Assembly: GCA_024226315.1 (NCBI GenBank)
Contig: JAAELT010000006.1
Coordinates: 103,916-167,915, forward strand
DNA length: 64,000 nucleotides
Source of the DNA: a bacterium
GTDB taxonomy: Bacteria > Acidobacteriota > Thermoanaerobaculia > Multivoradales > J023
Direction: 5' to 3'
Numbering within the stretch: the first letter of the stretch is position 1; every line of letters starts with the position of its first letter. The notes beneath the pieces were generated by a model. It worked only from the letters and a program-made list of their open reading frames with translations. It searched no databases and had not been told where the DNA came from. The translations under genes and the position numbers were made by a program. Shown piece by piece: positions 11,801-19,730 of the stretch.

Positions 11801-13387
11801 GAAGACGTGGATGGAGAGCGCCCCCGGTGGCGCGGGCTGGTCCACCGCACCGATGAGCTCGGCGCTCCAGCCGCTCTCGACGCTGGTCCCTGCAGGGTGC
11901 GCGGCGAGGAACGGCGGTGCCACCTCTACCGAAACGACACCGGCATTCACCACCTGCACGATCTCGCTGCCGATCCGCAGCACGTCTCCTTCTGCCGGGA
12001 CGAAGGGGGGCGCCAGGCTCACCTCGTCGTCGTCGATGTCCACGTCCGCGCTCAGGCTGGCGAGGTGGCTCGCGAGCCCCAGGGCATGGACTCGCGGCGC
12101 TTCCCGGTAGCTGCCGTCGATCCGCGCCCGCACCCAGAAACCGCTGATGCCGTCGACGAAGGTGTGCTTCATGTCGATGAGGCCGGTGAGAGAGATCGTG
12201 CTGCTCTCGGTGAAGCCGTTGGTGCCGTCAGCGACATCGGCGGAGGGAATCTCGCGCCAATGGGCCTCGACCAGGCCATCGGCGCTCTGGTCGAAATACC
12301 AGTATTCCCACACCAGAGCCGGCGGCAGGACGTCCGCCATCTCGCAGGTCATCCGCACCTCGGCTCCCGCCTTGGCGAAGGCCAGCCGGCTGCCGAGATA
12401 GAGCACGTCGCCGGCCTTCGGCTCCTCGCCGAAGGGCAGGAAGTCCCTGGACACGTCGAGCGGCTCGGTATTGCCGAAAGCGAAGTCGGGCGCCAGGCCG
12501 CTCTCCTGGACCCGCAGGCTCAGGTCGCTCGGCTGCAGGTCGCGGGCGGCCGGCCAATCGGGAAGGGGCACGGGAACCGAGGCGTGCAGCCAGCGGCCGG
12601 GCATGCCGGCCTTCGGGGCGTCGTCCGCGCTCACTCCGCGGACCTCCGTCTCATCCGGGCCGACGCCCAGGAGGCGGATCCAGGGAGGCTCGATCGCTTC
12701 GTCCGGCACCGGGAGCAGGGTCTGCGTCCGGCCGTCTCGGGTGACCGTCCAGACCAGGCGGCGGAGCAGGGCCTTGAGCATCTCCGGCCCCGGAGGATTC
12801 TCGCCCCGCGGGGTGAAGTCCACCTCGACGGTGGCGTCGGCGCAGTCGAGCAGCACCGGGTCGCCGAGCGACAGCACGTGGGGTAGCCGCCGCCCGCCGC
12901 CGAAGGGGGTGAATCCGTGCCGGCTCTGGCCGGCCAGCGCCGGGGTATGGTCGGCGTGGCGATCCCAGACCGGATCAACCGTCCGCGCCGCCACCAGCCT
13001 GGCGGGGATCACGGTCAGGTCTTCGGAAGTCTCGAAGATCACCGGGCTCTGCCCTCCTTTGGGTGGTGTGCCGGCGCGAGTACCCGCCGGCACCCGGGTG
13101 GCGGGCGTCCCGGGGGTGAGCGAGAAGGTCAGCGGCGCGGTGGCGGGCGAAGGCGCCAGCAGATCGATCCCCATGGTGTCGAGAAACGCCATCAGGTTCT
13201 TCTCGCCCACCCGGTTGAGCCGCGCCAGGGCGATCTCCATCAGCCGGGCGAAGACCCGCTGCAGCATGGTGCCGGCGTCGCCGCCGGTGGGCGGGGTCCA
13301 GAGCGGCACGTCCTGCGCGGCCGCGTCCCGGAGCTGGCGCAGGATGTCCTGGAACGTGCGGTCGTCGAGTTGCGGCGGCGCGGCCAT
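8813..13387 (-). CDS. Giant baseplate J-like protein (Afp11-like)
   Basis: The 1,524-residue protein is the largest of the injection cluster. The first 60 residues (DDRTFQDILRQLRDAA, then DAGTMLQRVFARLMEIALAR) resemble J-family N-termini. The region from about 330 to 960 contains at least three related beta modules, each with an LYLGS or LYLAF strand followed by a W-E-Y/F element (LVWEYWYFD, LTWEFLGAD, LTWEYFDGTSW). The J core follows (RHRRRAVSRADFEALAMRAV, VYDSEICQLLEGVAGVGHVE). A C-terminal beta-rich domain of about 200 residues ends with YPGTHHITITAGAARR. The ATG at 13387 overlaps the gp25 stop (TGATG); an in-frame GTG three bases upstream is an alternative. It should form the wedge of the baseplate. 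Confidence 0.83.
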   Translation of the reverse strand: MAAPPQLDDRTFQDILRQLRDAAAQDVPLWTPPTGGDAGTMLQRVFARLMEIALARLNRVGEKNLMAFLDTMGIDLLAPSPATAPLTFSLTPGTPATRVPAGTRAGTPPKGGQSPVIFETSEDLTVIPARLVAARTVDPVWDRHADHTPALAGQSRHGFTPFGGGRRLPHVLSLGDPVLLDCADATVEVDFTPRGENPPGPEMLKALLRRLVWTVTRDGRTQTLLPVPDEAIEPPWIRLLGVGPDETEVRGVSADDAPKAGMPGRWLHASVPVPLPDWPAARDLQPSDLSLRVQESGLAPDFAFGNTEPLDVSRDFLPFGEEPKAGDVLYLGSRLAFAKAGAEVRMTCEMADVLPPALVWEYWYFDQSADGLVEAHWREIPSADVADGTNGFTESSTISLTGLIDMKHTFVDGISGFWVRARIDGSYREAPRVHALGLASHLASLSADVDIDDDEVSLAPPFVPAEGDVLRIGSEIVQVVNAGVVSVEVAPPFLAAHPAGTSVESGWSAELIGAVDQPAPPGALSIHVFLQEPVSPVRPGDVWRLGSASNSPEFVTVDRVIWEAIPVATIELSEPLRFDHSPIQGAVDVSHTNVSRVDRPMNAFGPDEHPRVGEAFSPFGAEPSPGSVLYLGSPAQWPQNADLVVDLEMVTPDVELTWEFLGADGWRDFSPTADDTGHFGHAGDVVFTVPPAVPAEVNAQHSHWIRARISHGGYGRAVELEPAEANNPAAGFRAKPGTGNLNPPVITRLALAYDAQGAPAVVSRNGFVYRDHTTASAGGEAFDPFVPVSELTPAIHADPEPALYLAFDAASAEQPVTLYLAAAARAAGRVLQGARPAASDTPHLTWEYFDGTSWRELAVIDGSSHGTESGTLTFLTPADMAPVARFDPTPRHWIRARAAASDPADPRRWHGIFLNTIPALQAETVSAENLGSGNGQAGQTLRFGRAPVLPGQGVAVREPEPPSEIERAATEAEEGPDAVKELPSATAGETETWVRWHEVTNFLRSTPRSRHYTLDHTTGVLTFGDGIRGLVPPRGSDNLRATYRTGGGEAGNVGTGTVVKLLASVPGVAAVSNPLAAGDGAEVETPEEVRERGPRELRHRRRAVSRADFEALAMRAVGTRVARAKCLPNTDRELRFEPGSVTLIIVPRGAGPRLVPGTELVRRVEDYVQERAFAGLAQPTRINVIGPGYVRVGVAAEVVPNDLREARAVKERALAALDAFFHPLSGGPRGTGWVFGRDVYDSEICQLLEGVAGVGHVEALRLVGDAVQNRLTLEPGAPAAMELPAGSDLRTADGRKAATLAEPVAGGAAVERAACLGFREGDRVTAAQDFTVVGTGESLEVEARGGLSVPCPRGSVVMTLDGSRGSRLAAAVLPGDGGETVELTVEDPDFAASLDPDDVLSVLYPFPMTVTSVTADAEGPLLGAEVHDLELELPAGALVATLDNRVRAPLADGVPAGPASTVLRLQDFDDGEEAVLARRDRLSDLNAATILGVERIVNVVYLGDTSLPYPGTHHITITAGAARR

Positions 13388-13803
13388 CACAGGGCTCCCC
13401 GTTCGAGGTAGAAGGGATAGACCAGGTTGAACTGGGTGTCGGTGCGGCGCACCCGGTAGTCGAGCTCGATCAGCAGCACTCCGCGCTGCTCGGAGTCGGC
13501 GCGCACGTCGACTCCGAGCACGTCGACGCGCGGCTCGAAGCGGATCAGCGCCTCGGTGACGCGATGCTCGACCAGCGCGATGGTCGCCTGGTTGAGCGGC
13601 TCGAACACCAGCTCCTCGAGGCCGACGCCGAAGTCCGGGCGCATCACGCGCTCGCCGCGGGCGGTGCGCAGGATGAGCAGGATGGACTGGCGCACCTGGT
13701 CTTCCAGGCGGCTCACCGCCAGGTGCCCGTCGTCGTCCAGCCGCAAGGGAAAGCCGACGCCGGCGCCGAGGAAGCCTTTTCCGCTGCTCGAGTCTTCGCT
13801 CAT
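13387..13803 (-). CDS. GPW/gp25-family baseplate protein (Afp9-like)
   Basis: The 138-residue protein has the gp25 signature: GFPLRLDDDGHLAVSRLEDQ, then VRQSILLILRTARGERVMRP and DFGVGLEELVFEP. Gp25 proteins make up the inner baseplate and prime sheath polymerisation. ATG 13803 was selected because it sits 10 bp after the PAAR stop and gives the normal family length; the open frame upstream of it overlaps the PAAR gene. Its stop codon overlaps the start of the large J gene. The C-terminus (VRRTDTQFNLVYPFYLERG) is typical of the family. Confidence 0.9.
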   Translation of the reverse strand: MSEDSSSGKGFLGAGVGFPLRLDDDGHLAVSRLEDQVRQSILLILRTARGERVMRPDFGVGLEELVFEPLNQATIALVEHRVTEALIRFEPRVDVLGVDVRADSEQRGVLLIELDYRVRRTDTQFNLVYPFYLERGAL

Positions 13804-13813
13804 GGTCTGCTCC

Positions 13814-14200
13814 TCAGCCGACAAGGACGGTGCCCTTCGCCTTGACCTTGCCCACGGGACCGGCGCCGGATTCGTCGCAGGTGACGGCGCGGTCGCCGTC
13901 ACGCGCCGCCGGCCGGCCGTTGATCAGCACCGTCGAGCTGCCGGCGACGACGGTGGCGCGGTTGGCCGGCGGACTGATGAAGGTGCCGCCGATGGGGACG
14001 TGCGGCGGCATGTTGGTGGCGGTGCTGTTCACCGTCGCCCCGGGCTTGCCCATAACCAGCACGTCGGAGCTGACGCCGCCGTCGACGATGCCGGTGAACG
14101 GGTGGGGCGTCAGCACGGGCGGGGAGGTCGGGGGCGGTTGGATCCAGTGCTTGTCCTGCGCCTGGACCAGATCGCCCTGTTTGGCTGCCGCTTTACCCAT
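13814..14200 (-). CDS. PAAR-domain spike-tip protein (Afp10-like)
   Basis: The 128-residue protein begins MGKAAAKQGDLVQAQDKHWI. It carries the PAAR-like pattern of polar beta strands and glycines: HPFTGIVDGGVSSDVLVMGK, then PGATVNSTATNMPPHVPIGG, and VLINGRPAARDGDRAVTCDE. PAAR proteins cap the VgrG trimer and pierce the target envelope. His and Cys that could hold the tip metal are present (HPHP-type near residue 33, HVP near 67, CDE near 109). There is no extra C-terminal domain, so it is not an evolved PAAR effector. It follows the VgrG gene by 17 bp. Confidence 0.85.
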   Translation of the reverse strand: MGKAAAKQGDLVQAQDKHWIQPPPTSPPVLTPHPFTGIVDGGVSSDVLVMGKPGATVNSTATNMPPHVPIGGTFISPPANRATVVAGSSTVLINGRPAARDGDRAVTCDESGAGPVGKVKAKGTVLVG

Positions 14201-14217
14201 CGCCTCGTCCCCGTTTC

Positions 14218-15948
14218 CTAGTTGAGGTGCACCAGCCGTCCTTCGATCTTGGTTTCGGCGGCGCTGTCGCCGAGCCGCAGGCCGCCGTCGGCCCTGACCT
14301 CGGTCGCGCCGGCCGATTGCATCACGATCTCCTGGGCCTCGATCTCGAGCGTTCCCCCCACGGCCGAGATCTTGAGGTCCCGTTCCGCGGTGATCTCGAG
14401 CCTGCCGCTGCTGGTGTCGAGGGTGATCAGATTGCCACCGCCGGCGTCGATGATCTCGATCTTCTCGGCGCCGGCGGTGTCGTCGAGGCGTACTACGTGG
14501 CCACTGCGCGACTTGAGGAAGCGGACGTTGTGCTCTTGTGAGAGCTCGGTCTCGGGAGGCCTGTCCTCGCCGTTCCATAGCGAGCCGAGCACGTAGGGGC
14601 GGTTCAGGTCACCCTGGTCGAAGGCGATCAGCACCTCGTCGCCGATCTCGGGGATGAAGAAGACACCGCGCTCCGGCGGCACGAGGCGGGCCCAGTGGCC
14701 GACGTCGTCGTCGGAGAGGCCCGGCAGCCGCACCTTGATCCAGCCTTCGAACTCCTCCTCGTCCGAACGCTCGTTGTCGATGACGATGCCGCTCATCACG
14801 CCGTAGCTGTGGCCGCCCGCCGCAGAATCAGGCAGGTCGCCGCCGGCCGCTTGCAGGGCGAAGAGGTGGGGCGACTGGTTGACCTGGAACGAGGTCTGAT
14901 AGCCGCTCTCGCTCACCGTGTGAGTGACCTCGCTGACGGTGTAGACGCCGTCGAAGCGCCCGATCCCGCCGACCTCGAGCCGGGTCCCGACGCGGATGTC
15001 CGGCCGGCCGATCGAGGCGCCGCTGGCGGTGACGAGGCCCTGCTTCCGATCGGCCAGCACGGCCTCGGCATAGGTCTTCGCCTCCTGGTCGCTGGCCACC
15101 GGCGCGTCGGTGATCACCATCACCGTCTCGCCGCCGGCGCCGCGCGTGATCTGCTGGCGGCCCTCGGCCGAGATCTTTTCGTCGTCACGCGGTGCCGTGC
15201 GCGCCCGGATCGGCTGCTTCTTCGCCGGATCCCATCCCCGGACCTCGACCGCGCTCACCTGGCCCGCGGTGGAGAGACGCGGCGAGAAGCTGGTCAGGTT
15301 CTGACCCCACTCGAGGACGACGGTGCCGCGGATTGGGCGTTCCGACTTGAAGTGGAGGGTGCGGTCCTCGACCCAGAGATGGTAGCCGTTGGTCCGGGCG
15401 AGCGCCTGCAGGGTCGCCATGGGGCTGATCCCCTTGGGCTGATTGCGAGGCTCGCTGCGCTCGGGCGTCTGCTCGATCTCGACCTCGATCTCGACTCCCT
15501 CGAGCAAATCCAGAATCTGGTCGGTGTCGCTGAAGGACGAGTCGTGGCGGTGCGCGGAATCGGTGCGATCGACGGTGCCGCGGGTGAGCTCGTGGGAGAG
15601 GTCGAAACCGTCGACCCGTACGGTGGGCGGGCCACTGCTCGGGAAGTCGGCGCTGAGGGCGGTGATTCGGCCGGTGACCATGCGCTGGGTGTTGTCGACG
15701 TAGCCGATCGAGATCTCCACGTGCCGGCCTTCCTTCAACAGGCCCTCGTGCAGCAGGCCGTCGCGTTTGCCGATCAACTCGAGCTTGGGATCGTAGAGCT
15801 CGAAGCTGAACTGGCTCGGAGGCTGGCTGTGCTCGGTGACGCTGACCTTGGTGACGCGACGGGCCACCGCCGGCGGCAGCGGCCGGCCTTCGACCTTGAT
15901 GTCGAAGGTCGGAACGTAGATCGAAGGCAGCAGCTCGGTGATCGGCAT
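14218..15948 (-). CDS. VgrG-like central spike protein (Afp8-like)
   Basis: The 576-residue protein combines a gp27-like N-terminal hub (PTFDIKVEGRPLPPAVARRV), a central hub region, a gp5 OB-fold (VIDNERSDEEEFEGWIKVRL then PGLSDDDVGHWARLV, PEIGDEVLIAFDQGD) and a C-terminal beta-helix with short repeats (KIEIIDAGGGNLITLDTSS). The motif GDEVLIAFDQGDLNRPYVLG is diagnostic of the VgrG/gpV OB fold. It would form the trimeric spike below the tube. No C-terminal effector extension is present. It starts 9 bp after the LysM gene. Confidence 0.92.
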   Translation of the reverse strand: MPITELLPSIYVPTFDIKVEGRPLPPAVARRVTKVSVTEHSQPPSQFSFELYDPKLELIGKRDGLLHEGLLKEGRHVEISIGYVDNTQRMVTGRITALSADFPSSGPPTVRVDGFDLSHELTRGTVDRTDSAHRHDSSFSDTDQILDLLEGVEIEVEIEQTPERSEPRNQPKGISPMATLQALARTNGYHLWVEDRTLHFKSERPIRGTVVLEWGQNLTSFSPRLSTAGQVSAVEVRGWDPAKKQPIRARTAPRDDEKISAEGRQQITRGAGGETVMVITDAPVASDQEAKTYAEAVLADRKQGLVTASGASIGRPDIRVGTRLEVGGIGRFDGVYTVSEVTHTVSESGYQTSFQVNQSPHLFALQAAGGDLPDSAAGGHSYGVMSGIVIDNERSDEEEFEGWIKVRLPGLSDDDVGHWARLVPPERGVFFIPEIGDEVLIAFDQGDLNRPYVLGSLWNGEDRPPETELSQEHNVRFLKSRSGHVVRLDDTAGAEKIEIIDAGGGNLITLDTSSGRLEITAERDLKISAVGGTLEIEAQEIVMQSAGATEVRADGGLRLGDSAAETKIEGRLVHLN

Positions 15949-15957
15949 CGGGCTCTC

Positions 15958-16575
15958 CTACAACGTCGGTATGGTCAGCACCTGCCCGGGCGCGAGCGCC
16001 AGGGGGTCGTCGAGCCGGCTGGCCTCGGCGATCGGGCGCCACTGCCGCGGATCGCCGTATTCCTCGGCGGCGATGCCTTGCAGCGTCTCGCCGCTCTTCA
16101 CCACCCGTCTCTTGGTGCGGTCGGACGATTGCAGGGGGATTCTCGCCAGTACGGTCTCGAGCAGGTCGTAACCCTTGAAGGTCACGTCGAGCGTGGCGCG
16201 CAGCGGCAGACCGGCGGCGTTGAACAGGTCGAGCTTCTGGCTGACGCTCTCGAGCACGCAGGGGAAGACCAGCGAGCCCCAGATGAACAGCAGCCGCGGC
16301 GGCGCGTGAGTGTGGGCGTCCAGAGAGGTGAGCTCGAGCACCCGCGCGGTGTGGGTGCGCACGTCGCCCCCGCCGTCGCTGGTGTCGAAGAACAGCTCCA
16401 TGGTCAGGGTCTGGGCCTGGCCGCGGACGAACTGCAACAGTGAGGAGCCGAGGCCCGGGATGCCGACCTCGGCGAACTGGTTGGTGCGCTGGAGCTGATA
16501 CTCCGGCGGATTGAACATCACCGGAATGGTGACGCCGGATTCGGTGTTGATCAGCAGTGCCTTGGTCGCGGCCAT
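15958..16575 (-). CDS. LysM-domain baseplate hub protein (Afp7-like)
   Basis: The 205-residue protein ends with a LysM module (RRVVKSGETLQGIAAEEYGD then PRQWRPIAEASRL and PGQVLTIPTL). The upstream part (ALLINTESGVTIPVMFNPPE) is the conserved opening of eCIS and phage proteins like T4 gp53, which anchor the baseplate hub. LysM here probably provides assembly contacts and not cell-wall hydrolysis. Its ATG overlaps the stop of the preceding gene (TGATG), so translation is coupled. Confidence 0.9.
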   Translation of the reverse strand: MAATKALLINTESGVTIPVMFNPPEYQLQRTNQFAEVGIPGLGSSLLQFVRGQAQTLTMELFFDTSDGGGDVRTHTARVLELTSLDAHTHAPPRLLFIWGSLVFPCVLESVSQKLDLFNAAGLPLRATLDVTFKGYDLLETVLARIPLQSSDRTKRRVVKSGETLQGIAAEEYGDPRQWRPIAEASRLDDPLALAPGQVLTIPTL

Positions 16576-17540
16576 CAGAACGACCCTCTACGTTCGCGCT
16601 CCAGCCGCTGACGGCGTTGGAGCATCTCGTACACTTTGTCGCTGACGGCGTTGATGTCGAGAGGCGGCGCCGGCGGTGCCGTCGGGGCACGGGGCTCCCG
16701 CTTCGCCGGCGCCGGCGCCGCTTCGGTCTCGGCGGCCGGCGTCACCGGTCGCAGCTCGATCCCCGGCAGGGAGACCGGGCTGACGGTCTTCTCGATCAGC
16801 TCGGCGATGGCGTCGGGCGTGGCGGGTGGCGGCGACGCGGCCGGCTCCCTCCTGACCGGCGCCATCGCGGGCGGTGTCGCGGCCGGCGCTTCCTTCTCGG
16901 CCGCCCTGGGCAAGCGCGGCTCCTCAGGGAGCGCGGGCAGCCGGCGCGAGATCGGTGCGGCGGCCTCCCCGGGACGCGCTTGGCGGGGCTCGATGAGTGG
17001 CTGCCGAACCTCCCGGCGTGGCTCGGACGAGACCGTCGGCACCAGGTGTGGCTCGGGCGTGCGGATGCGGGTCAGCTCGAGGGGCTGCCACACCGGCCGC
17101 TCGCCGGCTTGCGCCCGTGCCGGCTCTGGCGTCGTCGTCTCTTCGGCCGCGAACACGGGGCGGAGCCTGGCTCTGGCCCGACGCAGCGGCGCCGGGGAGG
17201 GGTCGGCGGCCGGCGCCCCGGGCGCGGATGCGGTGGCCGGTGCCGTTCGCCGGCCCGCGCGCACGCCGTCCGGCGGCTGGTGCCCGGCGACTTGCCGCGG
17301 CTCGACGACAGGTGCCGGCAGCTCCAGAGGAGACCAGGCGTCCACGCGTCGGTGCGGTGGCGTGGGCTCTTCGTGCCACCTTGCCAGCCGGCCGGCGCCC
17401 ACCCCCAGGGACTCGGCCCGATGCCGGATGCCCGCGACCAGGGACGTCGTCAGGCGCAGCGCGGCGGGCGCCCAGGCCTGGCGCCGCTGTACGCCCGCCA
17501 GGAAGGCGGCACCAGCTTGGCTTTCGGTTTCGCTGCTCAT
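16575..17540 (-). CDS. Pro/Ala-rich eCIS-associated protein of unknown role
   Basis: The 321-residue protein is mostly low-complexity Pro, Ala, Arg and Glu from about residue 50 to 285. It is bracketed by a short N-terminal helix (AAFLAGVQRRQAWAPAALRL) and a conserved C-terminal helix (LDINAVSDKVYEMLQRRQRL then ERERRGSF). A similar basic C-terminal helix closes proteins in the same position of other eCIS clusters, from memory of that family. The long disordered linker with two folded ends would suit an assembly chaperone or a tether between cap, tube and hub. It has no tape-measure-like heptads. Function is unknown. Confidence 0.6.
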   Translation of the reverse strand: MSSETESQAGAAFLAGVQRRQAWAPAALRLTTSLVAGIRHRAESLGVGAGRLARWHEEPTPPHRRVDAWSPLELPAPVVEPRQVAGHQPPDGVRAGRRTAPATASAPGAPAADPSPAPLRRARARLRPVFAAEETTTPEPARAQAGERPVWQPLELTRIRTPEPHLVPTVSSEPRREVRQPLIEPRQARPGEAAAPISRRLPALPEEPRLPRAAEKEAPAATPPAMAPVRREPAASPPPATPDAIAELIEKTVSPVSLPGIELRPVTPAAETEAAPAPAKREPRAPTAPPAPPLDINAVSDKVYEMLQRRQRLERERRGSF

Positions 17541-17553
17541 GCTCGTCGTGCTC

Positions 17554-17757
17554 TCAGCTCGGCTGCCGGTTGATCCTGGCGATCTCCGCCACCCACCGGC
17601 GTCGCTGCGCGTGCTCCAGACACATCAATTGCTCGTGGGACCAATGGAAGTGGTACGCGACGTAGGCTACCTCCTCGTACAGCTGGTCGAGGGGGTAGCC
17701 TAGGATTCCCCCGGGTCGGGGGGCTCCACGGTGAAACTCTCCCGGCAGTGCGGGCAC
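17554..17757 (-). CDS. Small DUF6760-like eCIS protein
   Basis: The small product (67 residues from ATG 17757) has the conserved core ILGYPLDQLYEEVAYVAYHF then HWSHEQLMCLEHAQRRRWVA, which I recognise as the DUF6760 type found only in phage-tail-like clusters beside a tail assembly protein. The true start may lie inside, near the IGYPL-like core, because the first 20 residues overlap the end of the previous gene in another frame and are poorly conserved in composition. The overlap is typical of the G/GT tail chaperone pair. A role in tail assembly is inferred. Confidence 0.65.
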   Translation of the reverse strand: MPALPGEFHRGAPRPGGILGYPLDQLYEEVAYVAYHFHWSHEQLMCLEHAQRRRWVAEIARINRQPS

Positions 17758-18074
17758 TCGACTTTGCGCGCCTGCTCACCCTGTTGGTTGATCCGGTTGT
17801 AGAGCTCCTGCAAGTAGGCGAAGTCGGAGGCGTACAAACCCTCGATGACCTTGGGGTTGATCATCTCCAGCGATCCGAGGCGGGTGATGACCCGCGCCAA
17901 CAGGATGACTGACAGATATGCCGGGTTGCCGCGCACCCGCGGGTCCTTGAGCGGCAGAATTTCGTCCGCCGCCGTCGCCAGACGCATGGATCCCTCGCGG
18001 TGCGGGGTGCCCTCCGCGTCCATGTACCCCCGGGGCAGGGTGAATTCGAACTCGGTCTGGAGCGTCGCCGTCAT
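17700..18074 (-). CDS. Phage tail assembly chaperone-like protein (T4 gp41/gp26-like)
   Basis: The 124-residue protein has a hydrophilic N-terminal strand region (FEFTLPRGYMDAEGTPHREG), a helical middle (LLARVITRLGSLEMINPKVI then EGLYASDFAYLQELYNRINQ) and a C-terminal CPHCRESFTVE with one CxxC pair that may join a zinc site in a dimer. This domain order is typical of the small gene that follows the tube gene in eCIS clusters. Its 3' end overlaps the DUF6760-like gene. It probably acts during tube or baseplate assembly. Confidence 0.72.
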   Translation of the reverse strand: MTATLQTEFEFTLPRGYMDAEGTPHREGSMRLATAADEILPLKDPRVRGNPAYLSVILLARVITRLGSLEMINPKVIEGLYASDFAYLQELYNRINQQGEQARKVECPHCRESFTVEPPDPGES

Positions 18075-18086
18075 GGCATCTCGCCT

Positions 18087-18506
18087 CTAGGCTCTCTCCA
18101 CCCTCTGGCACGACACGGTGAGCGAATCGATCGCCACGTCGTTGCCCTTGCCGTCGAGCGACGCGCCTTCCCACTTGCTTGGCCAGGCGCCGAAGAAGTT
18201 CCAGCGCACCGCCTCCTGCCCGGCGTCGTCCTGCAGGATGACCGAGCCGTTGCGGCGATCGATCCGGCCGTTGACCGCTGACAGGTGCCAGTCGTAGAGC
18301 TCGGTCGAGTCCGTGACGCCCCACTTGAGGCTGATGTCGGGATAGCTCACCGGGCCCCGGAGTTTGTTCACCGTATCGGCGTCGCCGCCCTCGCGGTACT
18401 CGATCACCGTGACCTCCGAGCCGAAGCCGCTGCACTCGGAGAATCCCGCTTGAACGATTCCGTCGATCTCCACCAGAAACTTGAAGTTCTTATATGGATC
18501 GGCCAT
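18087..18506 (-). CDS. Inner tube protein (Afp1/Afp5-like, gp19 family)
   Basis: The 139-residue protein begins DPYKNFKFLVEIDGIVQAGF, followed by SECSGFGSEVTVIEYREGGD, the hallmark of T4 gp19/Hcp-like inner tube subunits. The remaining sequence (LRGPVSYPDISLKWGVTDST) fits the tube beta-barrel. Hexamers of this protein stack to form the injection tube inside the sheath. Only one tube gene is seen here, whereas Afp-like clusters commonly have two or more. It starts 24 bp after the sheath gene. Confidence 0.93.
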   Translation of the reverse strand: MADPYKNFKFLVEIDGIVQAGFSECSGFGSEVTVIEYREGGDADTVNKLRGPVSYPDISLKWGVTDSTELYDWHLSAVNGRIDRRNGSVILQDDAGQEAVRWNFFGAWPSKWEGASLDGKGNDVAIDSLTVSCQRVERA

Positions 18507-18530
18507 CGACCTGTCTCCTTTCTTGATCTG

Positions 18531-19679
18531 TTATCCGCCGGTGATCTGCTGGATGCGGAAGATGACGAACTCCGCGGGCTTGGTGATCGCCACGCCGACT
18601 TCCGTCACCACCTGGCCCGCCTCGCGGACGTCGGAGGGATTGGTCTCGGCGTCGCAACGCACGAAGAATGCCTGTTCCGGCGTCTCGCCGAACAGTGCGC
18701 CGGCGCGCCACTGCTGCAGCAGGAAATCGCTGACGCTGCGGGTAATGCGCTGCCACAGGGCCGGGTTGTTGGGCTCGAAGACCGCGAACTGCGTGCCTTC
18801 GTCGATCGACTCGCGCATGAAGTTGAAGAACCGGCGGGTGCTGATGTAGCGGAACTCCGAGTTGGCTTCATCAGCGCTGGTGCGTGCGCCCCAGACCTTG
18901 ACCGCGCCGTTGAATACCCGGATGACGTTGACTCCGTCGACGTTGAGCTGACCTTGATCGGCCCTGGTCATGCCGATCTCGGTGTCGAGGGCGCCGATCA
19001 AGCCTTCGTTGGCCGGTGCCTTGTGCACCCCGCGCGCGCCGTCGCTGCGGGCGTAGACGCCGGCGAGGTGTCCGCTGGGGGGCACGGCCTTGATTTCCTC
19101 GTCGACCGGGTCGTAGACATTGATCCACGGGAAGTAGACTGCGCCGTAGCTGCCGGATTCGCTGCGGCCGGCCTGGGCGATCTCCGCCGCCGTCTGCGCG
19201 CTCGGCTCCTGCACGCCGTCGAGGATGGCGAAGCGGTCCTCGAGGCCGAAACAATGCGCCAGGATCGCCCCGTGCTGAACGTCCGTTATCGCGCCCGGAA
19301 CCGCGACGATGGCGATCTCGTCGATCGGCGCTAGCTTGGCGAGCTCCTGGGAGGGATCGTTGAGCTCGAGCGCGTCGTCGACGCTCAACACCCAGCAGCG
19401 GGTGCCGCCGTTGCTGAAGAACCCGTAGACGGCGTGGGCCAACGTGGCGTTGCCGGTCTTGAACTTACCGAAAGTGTTCTTGAACTGCTCCCAGCCGGTG
19501 ATCAGCTGGGGGGTCCCTGCCGTGGCCATGGTGTAGGGTGTGCCGTCGGGCTTCGACGGCATCTCCACGCTGCTGTCGACGAAGCCGATGAAGCCCGCTG
19601 TGCTGGTGCCGACGCCAGCGATGGGCCGCGCCGCCGGGGGCGTCTCCTCCACGTAGACTCCTGGTGCCAGATACGCCAT
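18531..19679 (-). CDS. Contractile tail sheath protein (Afp2/3-like)
   Basis: The 382-residue protein starts MAYLAPGVYVEETPPAARPI, then AGVGTSTAGFIGF, the typical sheath N-terminus. The C-terminus has the conserved sheath core FRYISTRRFFNFMRESIDEG and a terminal strand EFVIFRIQQITGG that interlocks subunits. An RNA/other role is excluded by this strong match. Its contraction drives the tube through the target membrane. This is the only sheath gene in the cluster. Confidence 0.95.
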   Translation of the reverse strand: MAYLAPGVYVEETPPAARPIAGVGTSTAGFIGFVDSSVEMPSKPDGTPYTMATAGTPQLITGWEQFKNTFGKFKTGNATLAHAVYGFFSNGGTRCWVLSVDDALELNDPSQELAKLAPIDEIAIVAVPGAITDVQHGAILAHCFGLEDRFAILDGVQEPSAQTAAEIAQAGRSESGSYGAVYFPWINVYDPVDEEIKAVPPSGHLAGVYARSDGARGVHKAPANEGLIGALDTEIGMTRADQGQLNVDGVNVIRVFNGAVKVWGARTSADEANSEFRYISTRRFFNFMRESIDEGTQFAVFEPNNPALWQRITRSVSDFLLQQWRAGALFGETPEQAFFVRCDAETNPSDVREAGQVVTEVGVAITKPAEFVIFRIQQITGG

Positions 19680-19730
19680 GTTCTTTGCTCCTTTCCTTGT
19701 CCAGAAGGATCTCTGCTCTCGAATCTGCTC

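Noticed and set aside
9620..12886. Very long plus-strand open frame opposite the giant baseplate gene
   Set aside because: It is composed of His/Arg/Gly-rich low-complexity sequence typical of antisense frames in high-GC DNA, and the minus-strand J protein has clear family motifs.
16575..17540. Tape-measure protein of the eCIS
   Set aside because: It is too short, Pro-rich and without the long helical heptads expected for a tape measure.
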